This document shows, one piece after another, positions 11,915-26,243 of a DNA stretch of 64,000 bases; position 1 is the stretch's first letter; every line of letters begins with the position of its first letter. The notes beneath the pieces are model-generated. The model searched no databases and was not told where the DNA came from. It saw only the letters and a list, made by a program, of their open reading frames with translations. The position numbers and the translations under genes were made by a program. The stretch comes from Panagrolaimus kolymaensis (Eukaryota > Nematoda > Chromadorea > Rhabditida > Panagrolaimidae), in contig JAJQJQ010000035.1 of assembly GCA_028622995.1 (NCBI GenBank), forward strand, positions 1,922,001 to 1,986,000. The letters are read 5' to 3'.

Positions 11915-12397
11915 TCACAAAAAAATAAGCTTTTTAACATTAAAAAAATTGCTTCATAAATTTTGGATTGATCGGAATTAAAAAAAATCGGTTTTATCTC
12001 CACCTTTAGTTGATGAATAAATAATATTTTAACAATTGAAAGTTGAATAAATTAAATGAAATTCCATTTATGGGTTCACAAAAAAATAAGCTTTTTAACA
12101 TTAAAAAAATTGCTTCATAAATTTTGGATTGATCGGAATTAAAAAAAATCGGTTTTATCTCCACCTTTAGTTGATGAATAAATAATATTTTAACAACTCA
12201 AAGTTGAATAAATTAAATGAAATTCCATTTATGGGTTCACAAAAAAATAAGTTTTTTAACATTAAAAAAATTGCTTCATAAATTTTGGATTGATCGGAAT
12301 TAAAAAAAATCGGTTTTATCTCCACCTTTAGTTGATGAATAAATAATATTTTAACAACTCAAAGTTGAATAAATTAAATGAAATTCCATTTATGGGT

Positions 12398-12880
12398 TCA
12401 CAAAAAAATAAGCTTTTTAACATTAAAAAAATTGCTTCATAAATTTTGGATTGATCGGAATTAAAAAAAATCGGTTTTATCTCCACCTTTAGTTGATGAA
12501 TAAATAATATTTTAACAACTCAAAGTTGAATAAATTAAATGAAACTCCATTTATGGGTTCACAAAAAAATAAGCTTTTTAACATTAAAAAAATTGCTTCA
12601 TAAATTTTGGATTGATCGGAATTTAAAAAAATCGGTTTTATCTCCACCTTTAGTTGATGAATAAATAATATTTTAACAACTCAAAGTTGAATAAATTAAA
12701 TGAAATTCCATTTATGGGTTCACAAAAAAATAAGCTTTTTAACATTAAAAAAATTGCTTCATAAATTTTGGATTGATCGGAATTAAAAAAAATCGGTTTT
12801 ATCTCCACCTTTAGTTGATGAATAAATAATATTTTAACAACTCAAAGTTGAATAAATTAAATGAAACTCCATTTATGGGT
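12398..12880. repeat. Three-monomer unit with T66 marker, copy 2
   Basis: Monomers 78-80 repeat the types of monomers 72-74, with the T66 monomer in the centre. Flanking monomers differ between the two copies, so the shared tract is short. Confidence 0.75.
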
Positions 12881-14490
12881 TCACAAAAAAATAAGCTTTT
12901 TAACATTAAAAAAATTGCTTCATAAATTTTGGATTGATCGGAATTAAAAAAAATCGGTTTTATCTCCACCTTTAGTTGATGAATAAATAATATTTTAACA
13001 ACTCAAAGTTGAATAAATTAAATGAAATTCCATTTATGGGTTCACAAAAAAATAAGCTTTTTAACATTAAAAAAATTGCTTCATAAATTTTGGATTGATC
13101 GGAATTAAAAAAAATCGGTTTTATCTCCACCTTTAGTTGATGAATAAATAATATTTTAACAACTCAAAGTTGAATAAATTAAATGAAATTCCATTTATGG
13201 GTTCACAAAAAAATAAGCTTTTTAACATTAAAAAAATTGCTTCATAAATTTTGGATTGATCGGAATTAAAAAAAATCGGTTTTATCTCCACCTTTAGTTG
13301 ATGAATAAATAATATTTTAACAACTCAAAGTTGAATAAATTAAATGAAATTCCATTTATGGGTTCACAAAAAAATAAGTTTTTTAACATTAAAAAAATTG
13401 CTTCATAAATTTTGGATTGATCGGAATTAAAAAAAATCGGTTTTATCTCCACCTTTAGTTGATGAATAAATAATATTTTAACAACTCAAAGTTGAATAAA
13501 TTAAATGAAATTCCATTTATGGGTTCACAAAAAAATAAGCTTTTTAACATTAAAAAAATTGCTTCATAAATTTTGGATTGATCGGAATTAAAAAAAATCG
13601 GTTTTATCTCCACCTTTAGTTGATGAATAAATAATATTTTAACAACTCAAAGTTGAATAAATTAAATGAAATTCCATTTATGGGTTCACAAAAAAATAAG
13701 TTTTTTAACATTAAAAAAATTGCTTCATAAATTTTGGATTGATCGGAATTAAAAAAAATCGGTTTTATCTCCACCTTTAGTTGATGAATAAATAATATTT
13801 TAACAACTCAAAGTTGAATAAATTAAATGAAATTCCATTTATGGGTTCACAAAAAAATAAGCTTTTTAACATTAAAAAAATTGCTTCATAAATTTTGGAT
13901 TGATCGGAATTAAAAAAAATCGGTTTTATCTCCACCTTTAGTTGATGAATAAATAATATTTTAACAACTCAAAGTTGAATAAATTAAATGAAATTCCATT
14001 TATGGGTTCACAAAAAAATAAGCTTTTTAACATTAAAAAAATTGCTTCATAAATTTTGGATTGATCGGAATTAAAAAAAATCGGTTTTATCTCCACCTTT
14101 AGTTGATGAATAAATAATATTTTAACAACTCAAAGTTGAATAAATTAAATGAAATTCCATTTATGGGTTCACAAAAAAATAAGCTTTTTAACATTAAAAA
14201 AATTGCTTCATAAATTTTGGATTGATCGGAATTAAAAAAAATCGGTTTTATCTCCACCTTTAGTTGATGAATAAATAATATTTTAACAACTCAAAGTTGA
14301 ATAAATTAAATGAAACTCCATTTATGGGTTCACAAAAAAATAAGCTTTTTAACATTAAAAAAATTGCTTCATAAATTTTGGATTGATCGGAATTAAAAAA
14401 AATCGGTTTTATCTCCACCTTTAGTTGATGAATAAATAATATTTTAACAACTCAAAGTTGAATAAATTAAATGAAATTCCATTTATGGGT

Positions 14491-15295
14491 TCACAAAAAA
14501 ATAAGCTTTTTAACATTAAAAAAATTGCTTCATAAATTTTGGATTGATCGGAATTAAAAAAAATCGGTTTTATCTCCACCTTTAGTTGATGAATAAATAA
14601 TATTTTAACAACTCAAAGTTGAATAAATTAAATGAAACTCCATTTATGGGTTCACAAAAAAATAAGCTTTTTAACATTAAAAAAATTGCTTCATAAATTT
14701 TGGATTGATCGGAATTAAAAAAAATCGGTTTTATCTCCACCTTTAGTTGATGAATAAATAATATTTTAACAATTGAAAGTTGAATAAATTAAATGAAATT
14801 CCATTTATGGGTTCACAAAAAAATAAGTTTTTTAACATTAAAAAAATTGCTTCATAAATTTTGGATTGATCGGAATTAAAAAAAATCGGTTTTATCTCCA
14901 CCTTTAGTTGATGAATAAATAATATTTTAACAACTCAAAGTTGAATAAATTAAATGAAATTCCATTTATGGGTTCACAAAAAAATAAGTTTTTTAACATT
15001 AAAAAAATTGCTTCATAAATTTTGGATTGATCGGAATTAAAAAAAATCGGTTTTATCTCCACCTTTAGTTGATGAATAAATAATATTTTAACAATTGAAA
15101 GTTGAATAAATTAAATGAAATTCCATTTATGGGTTCACAAAAAAATAAGTTTTTTAACATTAAAAAAATTGCTTCATAAATTTTGGATTGATCGGAATTA
15201 AAAAAAATCGGTTTTATCTCCACCTTTAGTTGATGAATAAATAATATTTTAACAACTCAAAGTTGAATAAATTAAATGAAATTCCATTTATGGGT
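14491..15295. repeat. Five-monomer segment shared with 10305-11109, copy 2
   Basis: Monomers 91-95 carry the type order of monomers 65-69 without that copy's two private substitutions. Confidence 0.7.
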
Positions 15296-16261
15296 TCACA
15301 AAAAAATAAGCTTTTTAACATTAAAAAAATTGCTTCATAAATTTTGGATTGATCGGAATTAAAAAAAATCGGTTTTATCTCCACCTTTAGTTGATGAATA
15401 AATAATATTTTAACAACTCAAAGTTGAATAAATTAAATGAAACTCCATTTATGGGTTCACAAAAAAATAAGCTTTTTAACATTAAAAAAATTGCTTCATA
15501 AATTTTGGATTGATCGGAATTAAAAAAAATCGGTTTTATCTCCACCTTTAGTTGATGAATAAATAATATTTTAACAACTCAAAGTTGAATAAATTAAATG
15601 AAATTCCATTTATGGGTTCACAAAAAAATAAGTTTTTTAACATTAAAAAAATTGCTTCATAAATTTTGGATTGATCGGAATTAAAAAAAATCGGTTTTAT
15701 CTCCACCTTTAGTTGATGAATAAATAATATTTTAACAACTCAAAGTTGAATAAATTAAATGAAATTCCATTTATGGGTTCACAAAAAAATAAGTTTTTTA
15801 ACATTAAAAAAATTGCTTCATAAATTTTGGATTGATCGGAATTAAAAAAAATCGGTTTTATCTCCACCTTTAGTTGATGAATAAATAATATTTTAACAAC
15901 TCAAAGTTGAATAAATTAAATGAAATTCCATTTATGGGTTCACAAAAAAATAAGTTTTTTAACATTAAAAAAATTGCTTCATAAATTTTGGATTGATCGG
16001 AATTAAAAAAAATCGGTTTTATCTCCACCTTTAGTTGATGAATAAATAATATTTTAACAACTCAAAGTTGAATAAATTAAATGAAATTCCATTTATGGGT
16101 TCACAAAAAAATAAGTTTTTTAACATTAAAAAAATTGCTTCATAAATTTTGGATTGATCGGAATTAAAAAAAATCGGTTTTATCTCCACCTTTAGTTGAT
16201 GAATAAATAATATTTTAACAACTCAAAGTTGAATAAATTAAATGAAATTCCATTTATGGGT

Positions 16262-17388
16262 TCACAAAAAAATAAGCTTTTTAACATTAAAAAAATTGCT
16301 TCATAAATTTTGGATTGATCGGAATTGAAAAAAATCGGTTTTATCTCCACCTTTAGTTGATGAATAAATAATATTTTAACAACTCAAAGTTGAATAAATT
16401 AAATGAAATTCCATTTATGGGTTCACAAAAAAATAAGTTTTTTAACATTAAAAAAATTGCTTCATAAATTTTGGATTGATCGGAATTAAAAAAAATCGGT
16501 TTTATCTCCACCTTTAGTTGATGAATAAATAATATTTTAACAATTGAAAGTTGAATAAATTAAATGAAATTCCATTTATGGGTTCACAAAAAAATAAGTT
16601 TTTTAACATTAAAAAAATTGCTTCATAAATTTTGGATTGATCGGAATTAAAAAAAATCGGTTTTATCTCCACCTTTAGTTGATGAATAAATAATATTTTA
16701 ACAATTGAAAGTTGAATAAATTAAATGAAATTCCATTTATGGGTTCACAAAAAAATAAGTTTTTTAACATTAAAAAAATTGCTTCATAAATTTTGGATTG
16801 ATCGGAATTAAAAAAAATCGGTTTTATCTCCACCTTTAGTTGATGAATAAATAATATTTTAACAACTCAAAGTTGAATAAATTAAATGAAACTCCATTTA
16901 TGGGTTCACAAAAAAATAAGCTTTTTAACATTAAAAAAATTGCTTCATAAATTTTGGATTGATCGGAATTAAAAAAAATCGGTTTTATCTCCACCTTTAG
17001 TTGATGAATAAATAATATTTTAACAACTCAAAGTTGAATAAATTAAATGAAATTCCATTTATGGGTTCACAAAAAAATAAGTTTTTTAACATTAAAAAAA
17101 TTGCTTCATAAATTTTGGATTGATCGGAATTAAAAAAAATCGGTTTTATCTCCACCTTTAGTTGATGAATAAATAATATTTTAACAATTGAAAGTTGAAT
17201 AAATTAAATGAAATTCCATTTATGGGTTCACAAAAAAATAAGTTTTTTAACATTAAAAAAATTGCTTCATAAATTTTGGATTGATCGGAATTAAAAAAAA
17301 TCGGTTTTATCTCCACCTTTAGTTGATGAATAAATAATATTTTAACAATTGAAAGTTGAATAAATTAAATGAAATTCCATTTATGGGT
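16262..17388. repeat. Seven-monomer unit, copy 1
   Basis: Type order CG-ACTC-T, two TA-ATTG-T, TA-ACTC-C, CA-ACTC-T, two TA-ATTG-T. It recurs at 18355-19481, 13 monomers (2093 bp) later. The six intervening monomers are all TA-ACTC-T. Confidence 0.85.
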
Positions 17389-18354
17389 TCACAAAAAAAT
17401 AAGTTTTTTAACATTAAAAAAATTGCTTCATAAATTTTGGATTGATCGGAATTAAAAAAAATCGGTTTTATCTCCACCTTTAGTTGATGAATAAATAATA
17501 TTTTAACAACTCAAAGTTGAATAAATTAAATGAAATTCCATTTATGGGTTCACAAAAAAATAAGTTTTTTAACATTAAAAAAATTGCTTCATAAATTTTG
17601 GATTGATCGGAATTAAAAAAAATCGGTTTTATCTCCACCTTTAGTTGATGAATAAATAATATTTTAACAACTCAAAGTTGAATAAATTAAATGAAATTCC
17701 ATTTATGGGTTCACAAAAAAATAAGTTTTTTAACATTAAAAAAATTGCTTCATAAATTTTGGATTGATCGGAATTAAAAAAAATCGGTTTTATCTCCACC
17801 TTTAGTTGATGAATAAATAATATTTTAACAACTCAAAGTTGAATAAATTAAATGAAATTCCATTTATGGGTTCACAAAAAAATAAGTTTTTTAACATTAA
17901 AAAAATTGCTTCATAAATTTTGGATTGATCGGAATTAAAAAAAATCGGTTTTATCTCCACCTTTAGTTGATGAATAAATAATATTTTAACAACTCAAAGT
18001 TGAATAAATTAAATGAAATTCCATTTATGGGTTCACAAAAAAATAAGTTTTTTAACATTAAAAAAATTGCTTCATAAATTTTGGATTGATCGGAATTAAA
18101 AAAAATCGGTTTTATCTCCACCTTTAGTTGATGAATAAATAATATTTTAACAACTCAAAGTTGAATAAATTAAATGAAATTCCATTTATGGGTTCACAAA
18201 AAAATAAGTTTTTTAACATTAAAAAAATTGCTTCATAAATTTTGGATTGATCGGAATTAAAAAAAATCGGTTTTATCTCCACCTTTAGTTGATGAATAAA
18301 TAATATTTTAACAACTCAAAGTTGAATAAATTAAATGAAATTCCATTTATGGGT

Positions 18355-19481
18355 TCACAAAAAAATAAGCTTTTTAACATTAAAAAAATTGCTTCATAAA
18401 TTTTGGATTGATCGGAATTGAAAAAAATCGGTTTTATCTCCACCTTTAGTTGATGAATAAATAATATTTTAACAACTCAAAGTTGAATAAATTAAATGAA
18501 ATTCCATTTATGGGTTCACAAAAAAATAAGTTTTTTAACATTAAAAAAATTGCTTCATAAATTTTGGATTGATCGGAATTAAAAAAAATCGGTTTTATCT
18601 CCACCTTTAGTTGATGAATAAATAATATTTTAACAATTGAAAGTTGAATAAATTAAATGAAATTCCATTTATGGGTTCACAAAAAAATAAGTTTTTTAAC
18701 ATTAAAAAAATTGCTTCATAAATTTTGGATTGATCGGAATTAAAAAAAATCGGTTTTATCTCCACCTTTAGTTGATGAATAAATAATATTTTAACAATTG
18801 AAAGTTGAATAAATTAAATGAAATTCCATTTATGGGTTCACAAAAAAATAAGTTTTTTAACATTAAAAAAATTGCTTCATAAATTTTGGATTGATCGGAA
18901 TTAAAAAAAATCGGTTTTATCTCCACCTTTAGTTGATGAATAAATAATATTTTAACAACTCAAAGTTGAATAAATTAAATGAAACTCCATTTATGGGTTC
19001 ACAAAAAAATAAGCTTTTTAACATTAAAAAAATTGCTTCATAAATTTTGGATTGATCGGAATTAAAAAAAATCGGTTTTATCTCCACCTTTAGTTGATGA
19101 ATAAATAATATTTTAACAACTCAAAGTTGAATAAATTAAATGAAATTCCATTTATGGGTTCACAAAAAAATAAGTTTTTTAACATTAAAAAAATTGCTTC
19201 ATAAATTTTGGATTGATCGGAATTAAAAAAAATCGGTTTTATCTCCACCTTTAGTTGATGAATAAATAATATTTTAACAATTGAAAGTTGAATAAATTAA
19301 ATGAAATTCCATTTATGGGTTCACAAAAAAATAAGTTTTTTAACATTAAAAAAATTGCTTCATAAATTTTGGATTGATCGGAATTAAAAAAAATCGGTTT
19401 TATCTCCACCTTTAGTTGATGAATAAATAATATTTTAACAATTGAAAGTTGAATAAATTAAATGAAATTCCATTTATGGGT
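18355..19481. repeat. Seven-monomer unit, copy 2
   Basis: Monomers 115-121 repeat the types of monomers 102-108 exactly. The following monomer is TA-ACTC-C here but TA-ACTC-T after copy 1, so the matching tract ends there. Confidence 0.85.
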
Positions 19482-20286
19482 TCACAAAAAAATAAGTTTT
19501 TTAACATTAAAAAAATTGCTTCATAAATTTTGGATTGATCGGAATTAAAAAAAATCGGTTTTATCTCCACCTTTAGTTGATGAATAAATAATATTTTAAC
19601 AACTCAAAGTTGAATAAATTAAATGAAACTCCATTTATGGGTTCACAAAAAAATAAGCTTTTTAACATTAAAAAAATTGCTTCATAAATTTTGGATTGAT
19701 CGGAATTAAAAAAAATCGGTTTTATCTCCACCTTTAGTTGATGAATAAATAATATTTTAACAACTCAAAGTTGAATAAATTAAATGAAATTCCATTTATG
19801 GGTTCACAAAAAAATAAGTTTTTTAACATTAAAAAAATTGCTTCATAAATTTTGGATTGATCGGAATTAAAAAAAATCGGTTTTATCTCCACCTTTAGTT
19901 GATGAATAAATAATATTTTAACAACTCAAAGTTGAATAAATTAAATGAAATTCCATTTATGGGTTCACAAAAAAATAAGTTTTTTAACATTAAAAAAATT
20001 GCTTCATAAATTTTGGATTGATCGGAATTAAAAAAAATCGGTTTTATCTCCACCTTTAGTTGATGAATAAATAATATTTTAACAACTCAAAGTTGAATAA
20101 ATTAAATGAAATTCCATTTATGGGTTCACAAAAAAATAAGTTTTTTAACATTAAAAAAATTGCTTCATAAATTTTGGATTGATCGGAATTAAAAAAAATC
20201 GGTTTTATCTCCACCTTTAGTTGATGAATAAATAATATTTTAACAACTCAAAGTTGAATAAATTAAATGAAATTCCATTTATGGGT

Positions 20287-23200
20287 TCACAAAAAAATAA
20301 GCTTTTTAACATTAAAAAAATTGCTTCATAAATTTTGGATTGATCGGAATTGAAAAAAATCGGTTTTATCTCCACCTTTAGTTGATGAATAAATAATATT
20401 TTAACAACTCAAAGTTGAATAAATTAAATGAAATTCCATTTATGGGTTCACAAAAAAATAAGTTTTTTAACATTAAAAAAATTGCTTCATAAATTTTGGA
20501 TTGATCGGAATTAAAAAAAATCGGTTTTATCTCCACCTTTAGTTGATGAATAAATAATATTTTAACAACTCAAAGTTGAATAAATTAAATGAAATTCCAT
20601 TTATGGGTTCACAAAAAAATAAGTTTTTTAACATTAAAAAAATTGCTTCATAAATTTTGGATTGATCGGAATTAAAAAAAATCGGTTTTATCTCCACCTT
20701 TAGTTGATGAATAAATAATATTTTAACAACTCAAAGTTGAATAAATTTAATGAAACTCCATTTATGGGTTCACAAAAAAATAAGCTTTTTAACATTAAAA
20801 AAATTGCTTCATAAATTTTGGATTGATCGGAATTGAAAAAAATCGGTTTTATCTCCACCTTTAGTTGATGAATAAATAATATTTTAACAACTCAAAGTTG
20901 AATAAATTAAATGAAACTCCATTTATGGGTTCACAAAAAAATAAGCTTTTTAACATTAAAAAAATTGCTTCATAAATTTTGGATTGATCGGAATTGAAAA
21001 AAATCGGTTTTATCTCCACCTTTAGTTGATGAATAAATAATATTTTAACAATTGAAAGTTGAATAAATTAAATGAAACTCCATTTATGGGTTCACAAAAA
21101 AATAAGTTTTTTAACATTAAAAAAATTGCTTCATAAATTTTGGATTGATCGGAATTGAAAAAAATCGGTTTTATCTCCACCTTTAGTTGATGAATAAATA
21201 ATATTTTAACAATTGAAAGTTGAATAAATTAAATGAAACTCCATTTATGGGTTCACAAAAAAATAAGTTTTTTAACATTAAAAAAATTGCTTCATAAATT
21301 TTGGATTGATCGGAATTGAAAAAAATCGGTTTTATCTCCACCTTTAGTTGATGAATAAATAATATTTTAACAATTGAAAGTTGAATAAATTAAATGAAAC
21401 TCCATTTATGGGTTCACAAAAAAATAAGTTTTTTAACATTAAAAAAATTGCTTCATAAATTTTGGATTGATCGGAATTGAAAAAAATCGGTTTTATCTCC
21501 ACCTTTAGTTGATGAATAAATAATATTTTAACAACTCAAAGTTGAATAAATTAAATGAAACTCCATTTATGGGTTCACAAAAAAATAAGTTTTTTAACAT
21601 TAAAAAAATTGCTTCATAAATTTTGGATTGATCGGAATTGAAAAAAATCGGTTTTATCTCCACCTTTAGTTGATGAATAAATAATATTTTAACAACTCAA
21701 AGTTGAATAAATTAAATGAAACTCCATTTATGGGTTCACAAAAAAATAAGTTTTTTAACATTAAAAAAATTGCTTCATAAATTTTGGATTGATCGGAATT
21801 AAAAAAAATCGGTTTTATCTCCACCTTTAGTTGATGAATAAATAATATTTTAACAATTGAAAGTTGAATAAATTAAATGAAACTCCATTTATGGGTTCAC
21901 AAAAAAATAAGTTTTTTAACATTAAAAAAATTGCTTCATAAATTTTGGATTGATCGGAATTGAAAAAAATCGGTTTTATCTCCACCTTTAGTTGATGAAT
22001 AAATAATATTTTAACAATTGAAAGTTGAATAAATTAAATGAAACTCCATTTATGGGTTCACAAAAAAATAAGTTTTTTAACATTAAAAAAATTGCTTCAT
22101 AAATTTTGGATTGATCGGAATTGAAAAAAATCGGTTTTATCTCCACCTTTAGTTGATGAATAAATAATATTTTAACAATTGAAAGTTGAATAAATTAAAT
22201 GAAACTCCATTTATGGGTTCACAAAAAAATAAGTTTTTTAACATTAAAAAAATTGCTTCATAAATTTTGGATTGATCGGAATTGAAAAAAATCGGTTTTA
22301 TCTCCACCTTTAGTTGATGAATAAATAATATTTTAACAACTCAAAGTTGAATAAATTAAATGAAACTCCATTTATGGGTTCACAAAAAAATAAGTTTTTT
22401 AACATTAAAAAAATTGCTTCATAAATTTTGGATTGATCGGAATTAAAAAAAATCGGTTTTATCTCCACCTTTAGTTGATGAATAAATAATATTTTAACAA
22501 TTGAAAGTTGAATAAATTAAATGAAACTCCATTTATGGGTTCACAAAAAAATAAGTTTTTTAACATTAAAAAAATTGCTTCATAAATTTTGGATTGATCG
22601 GAATTGAAAAAAATCGGTTTTATCTCCACCTTTAGTTGATGAATAAATAATATTTTAACAATTGAAAGTTGAATAAATTAAATGAAACTCCATTTATGGG
22701 TTCACAAAAAAATAAGTTTTTTAACATTAAAAAAATTGCTTCATAAATTTTGGATTGATCGGAATTGAAAAAAATCGGTTTTATCTCCACCTTTAGTTGA
22801 TGAATAAATAATATTTTAACAATTGAAAGTTGAATAAATTAAATGAAACTCCATTTATGGGTTCACAAAAAAATAAGTTTTTTAACATTAAAAAAATTGC
22901 TTCATAAATTTTGGATTGATCGGAATTGAAAAAAATCGGTTTTATCTCCACCTTTAGTTGATGAATAAATAATATTTTAACAACTCAAAGTTGAATAAAT
23001 TAAATGAAACTCCATTTATGGGTTCACAAAAAAATAAGTTTTTTAACATTAAAAAAATTGCTTCATAAATTTTGGATTGATCGGAATTAAAAAAAATCGG
23101 TTTTATCTCCACCTTTAGTTGATGAATAAATAATATTTTAACAACTCAAAGTTGAATAAATTAAATGAAACTCCATTTATGGGTTCACAATAAAATAAGC

Positions 23201-23989
23201 ATTTTAACATTAAAAAAATTGCTTCATAAATTTTGGATTGATCGGAATTGAAAAAAATCGGTTTTATCTCCACCTTTAGTTGATGAATAAATAATATTTT
23301 AACAACTCAAAGTTGAATAAATTAAATGAAATTCCATTTATGGGTTCACAAAAAAATAAGTTTTTTAACATTAAAAAAATTGCTTCATAAATTTTGGATT
23401 GATCGGAATTGAAAAAAATCGGTTTTATCTCCACCTTTAGTTGATGAATAAATAATATTTTAACAATTGAAAGTTGAATAAATTAAATGAAACTCCATTT
23501 ATGGGTTCACAAAAAAATAAGTTTTTTAACATTAAAAAAATTGCTTCATAAATTTTGGATTGATCGGAATTGAAAAAAATCGGTTTTATCTCCACCTTTA
23601 GTTGATGAATAAATAATATTTTAACAACTCAAAGTTGAATAAATTAAATGAAACTCCATTTATGGGTTCACAAAAAAATAAGTTTTTTAACATTAAAAAA
23701 ATTGCTTCATAAATTTTGGATTGATCGGAATTGAAAAAAATCGGTTTTATCTCCACCTTTAGTTGATGAATAAATAATATTTTAACAACTCAAAGTTGAA
23801 TAAATTAAATGAAACTCCATTTATGGGTTCACAAAAAAATAAGCTTTTTAACATTAAAAAAATTGCTTCATAAATTTTGGATTGAACGGAATTGAAAAAA
23901 ATCGGTTTTATCTCCACCTTTAGTTGATGAATAAATAATATTTTAACAATTGAAAGTTGAATAAATTAAATGAAATTCCATTTATGGGT
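20287..23989. repeat. Segmental duplication block, copy A (with extra 4-monomer unit)
   Basis: Monomers 127-149 correspond in order to monomers 178-197 at 28498-31717. The offset is 51 monomers up to 22379 and 47 from 23024 on, because copy A holds an additional four-monomer unit at 22380-23023. Both copies contain the A7T+T17A monomer (23185 here) and end with an A58 GAACGG monomer (23829 here). Copy B has three successive TG-ACTC-C monomers near its end where copy A has two. Confidence 0.87.
22380..23023. repeat. Four-monomer tandem duplication inside block A
   Basis: Monomers 140-143 (TA-ATTG-C, two TG-ATTG-C, TG-ACTC-C) repeat monomers 136-139 at 21736-22379. Block B has only one such unit, at 29947-30590. 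The 644-bp difference is a clean single-unit gain or loss. Confidence 0.87.
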
Positions 23990-24150
23990 TCACAAAAAAA
24001 TAAGCTTTTTAACATTAAAAAAATTGCTTCATAAATTTTGGATTGATCGGAATTGAAAAAAATCGGTTTTATCTCCACCTTTAGTTGATGAATAAATAAT
24101 ATTTTAACAACTCAAAGTTGAATAAATTAAATGAAACTCCATTTATGGGT

Positions 24151-25116
24151 TCACAAAAAAATAAGCTTTTTAACATTAAAAAAATTGCTTCATAAATTTT
24201 GGATTGATCGGAATTGAAAAAAATCGGTTTTATCTTCACCTTTAGTTGATGAATAAATAATATTTTAACAATTGAAAGTTGAATAAATTAAATGAAATTC
24301 CATTTATGGGTTCACAAAAAAATAAGCTTTTTAACATTAAAAAAATTGCTTCATAAATTTTGGATTGATCGGAATTAAAAAAAATCGGTTTTATCTCCAC
24401 CTTTAGTTGATGAATAAATAATATTTTAACAACTCAAAGTTGAATAAATTAAATGAAACTCCATTTATGGGTTCACAAAAAAATAAGCTTTTTAACATTA
24501 AAAAAATTGCTTCATAAATTTTGAATTGATCGGAATTAAAAAAAATCGGTTTTATCTCCACCTTTAGTTGATGAATAAATAATATTTTAACAACTCAAAG
24601 TTGAATAAATTAAATGAAACTCCATTTATGGGTTCACAAAAAAATAAGCTTTTTAACATTAAAAAAATTGCTTCATAAATTTTGGATTGATCGGAATTGA
24701 AAAAAATCGGTTTTATCTTCACCTTTAGTTGATGAATAAATAATATTTTAACAATTGAAAGTTGAATAAATTAAATGAAATTCCATTTATGGGTTCACAA
24801 AAAAATAAGCTTTTTAACATTAAAAAAATTGCTTCATAAATTTTGGATTGATCGGAATTAAAAAAAATCGGTTTTATCTCCACCTTTAGTTGATGAATAA
24901 ATAATATTTTAACAACTCAAAGTTGAATAAATTAAATGAAACTCCATTTATGGGTTCACAAAAAAATAAGCTTTTTAACATTAAAAAAATTGCTTCATAA
25001 ATTTTGAATTGATCGGAATTAAAAAAAATCGGTTTTATCTCCACCTTTAGTTGATGAATAAATAATATTTTAACAACTCAAAGTTGAATAAATTAAATGA
25101 AATTCCATTTATGGGT
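24151..25116. repeat. Tandem three-monomer duplication marked by C86T and G52A
   Basis: Monomers 151-153 (C86T-ATTG-T, CA-ACTC-C, G52A-ACTC) are repeated immediately as monomers 154-156, a 483-bp step. C86T changes are at 24236 and 24719, and G52A changes at 24524 and 25007. Block C has a single copy (27532-28014). The last monomer of the second copy has T148, as does the single copy in block C. Confidence 0.88.
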
Positions 25117-26243
25117 TCACAAAAAAATAAGTTTTTTAACATTAAAAAAATTGCTTCATAAATTTTGGATTGATCGGAATTAAAAAAAATCGGTTTTATC
25201 TCCACCTTTAGTTGATGAATAAATAATATTTTAACAACTCAAAGTTGAATAAATTAAATGAAATTCCATTTATGGGTTCACAAAAAAATAAGTTTTTTAA
25301 CATTAAAAAAATTGCTTCATAAATTTTGGATTGATCGGAATTAAAAAAAATCGGTTTTATCTCCACCTTTAGTTGATGAATAAATAATATTTTAACAACT
25401 CAAAGTTGAATAAATTAAATGAAATTCCATTTATGGGTTCACAAAAAAATAAGCTTTTTAACATTAAAAAAATTGCTTCATAAATTTTGGATTGATCGGA
25501 ATTGAAAAAAATCGGTTTTATCTCCACCTTTAGTTGATGAATAAATAATATTTTAACAACTCAAAGTTGAATAAATTAAATGAAATTCCATTTATGGGTT
25601 CACAAAAAAATAAGTTTTTTAACATTAAAAAAATTGCTTCATAAATTTTGGATTGATCGGAATTAAAAAAAATCGGTTTTATCTCCACCTTTAGTTGATG
25701 AATAAATAATATTTTAACAACTCAAAGTTGAATAAATTAAATGAAATTCCATTTATGGGTTCACAAAAAAATAAGTTTTTTAACATTAAAAAAATTGCTT
25801 CATAAATTTTGGATTGATCGGAATTAAAAAAAATCGGTTTTATCTCCACCTTTAGTTGATGAATAAATAATATTTTAACAACTCAAAGTTGAATAAATTA
25901 AATGAAATTCCATTTATGGGTTCACAAAAAAATAAGTTTTTTAACATTAAAAAAATTGCTTCATAAATTTTGGATTGATCGGAATTAAAAAAAATCGGTT
26001 TTATCTCCACCTTTAGTTGATGAATAAATAATATTTTAACAACTCAAAGTTGAATAAATTAAATGAAATTCCATTTATGGGTTCACAAAAAAATAAGTTT
26101 TTTAACATTAAAAAAATTGCTTCATAAATTTTGGATTGATCGGAATTAAAAAAAATCGGTTTTATCTCCACCTTTAGTTGATGAATAAATAATATTTTAA
26201 CAACTCAAAGTTGAATAAATTAAATGAAATTCCATTTATGGGT

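Larger units (their letters stand above)
9178..15617. repeat. Domain II: C16/A66-type monomers (monomers 58-97)
   Basis: C16 predominates, so AAGCTT is present in most copies, while A66 is mostly retained. Monomers 58, 62, 63 and 64 (9178-10304) are G66. T66 occurs at 11593 and 12559. Private changes are T18C at 10322 and G77T at 10703. C148 copies are common without G66, unlike the domains downstream. The left boundary is where T16 copies stop being the majority; it is a statistical boundary, not a sharp join. Confidence 0.8.
15618..20769. repeat. Domain III: T16/A66 monomers with 13-monomer periodicity (98-129)
   Basis: The array returns to the domain I types, including runs of identical TA-ACTC-T copies (15618-16261 and 17389-18354). 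A seven-monomer order is repeated at an offset of 13 monomers. The T56 marker of domain I is absent. One private change, A140T at 20748, is in the last monomer before the G66/C148 domain. Confidence 0.85.
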
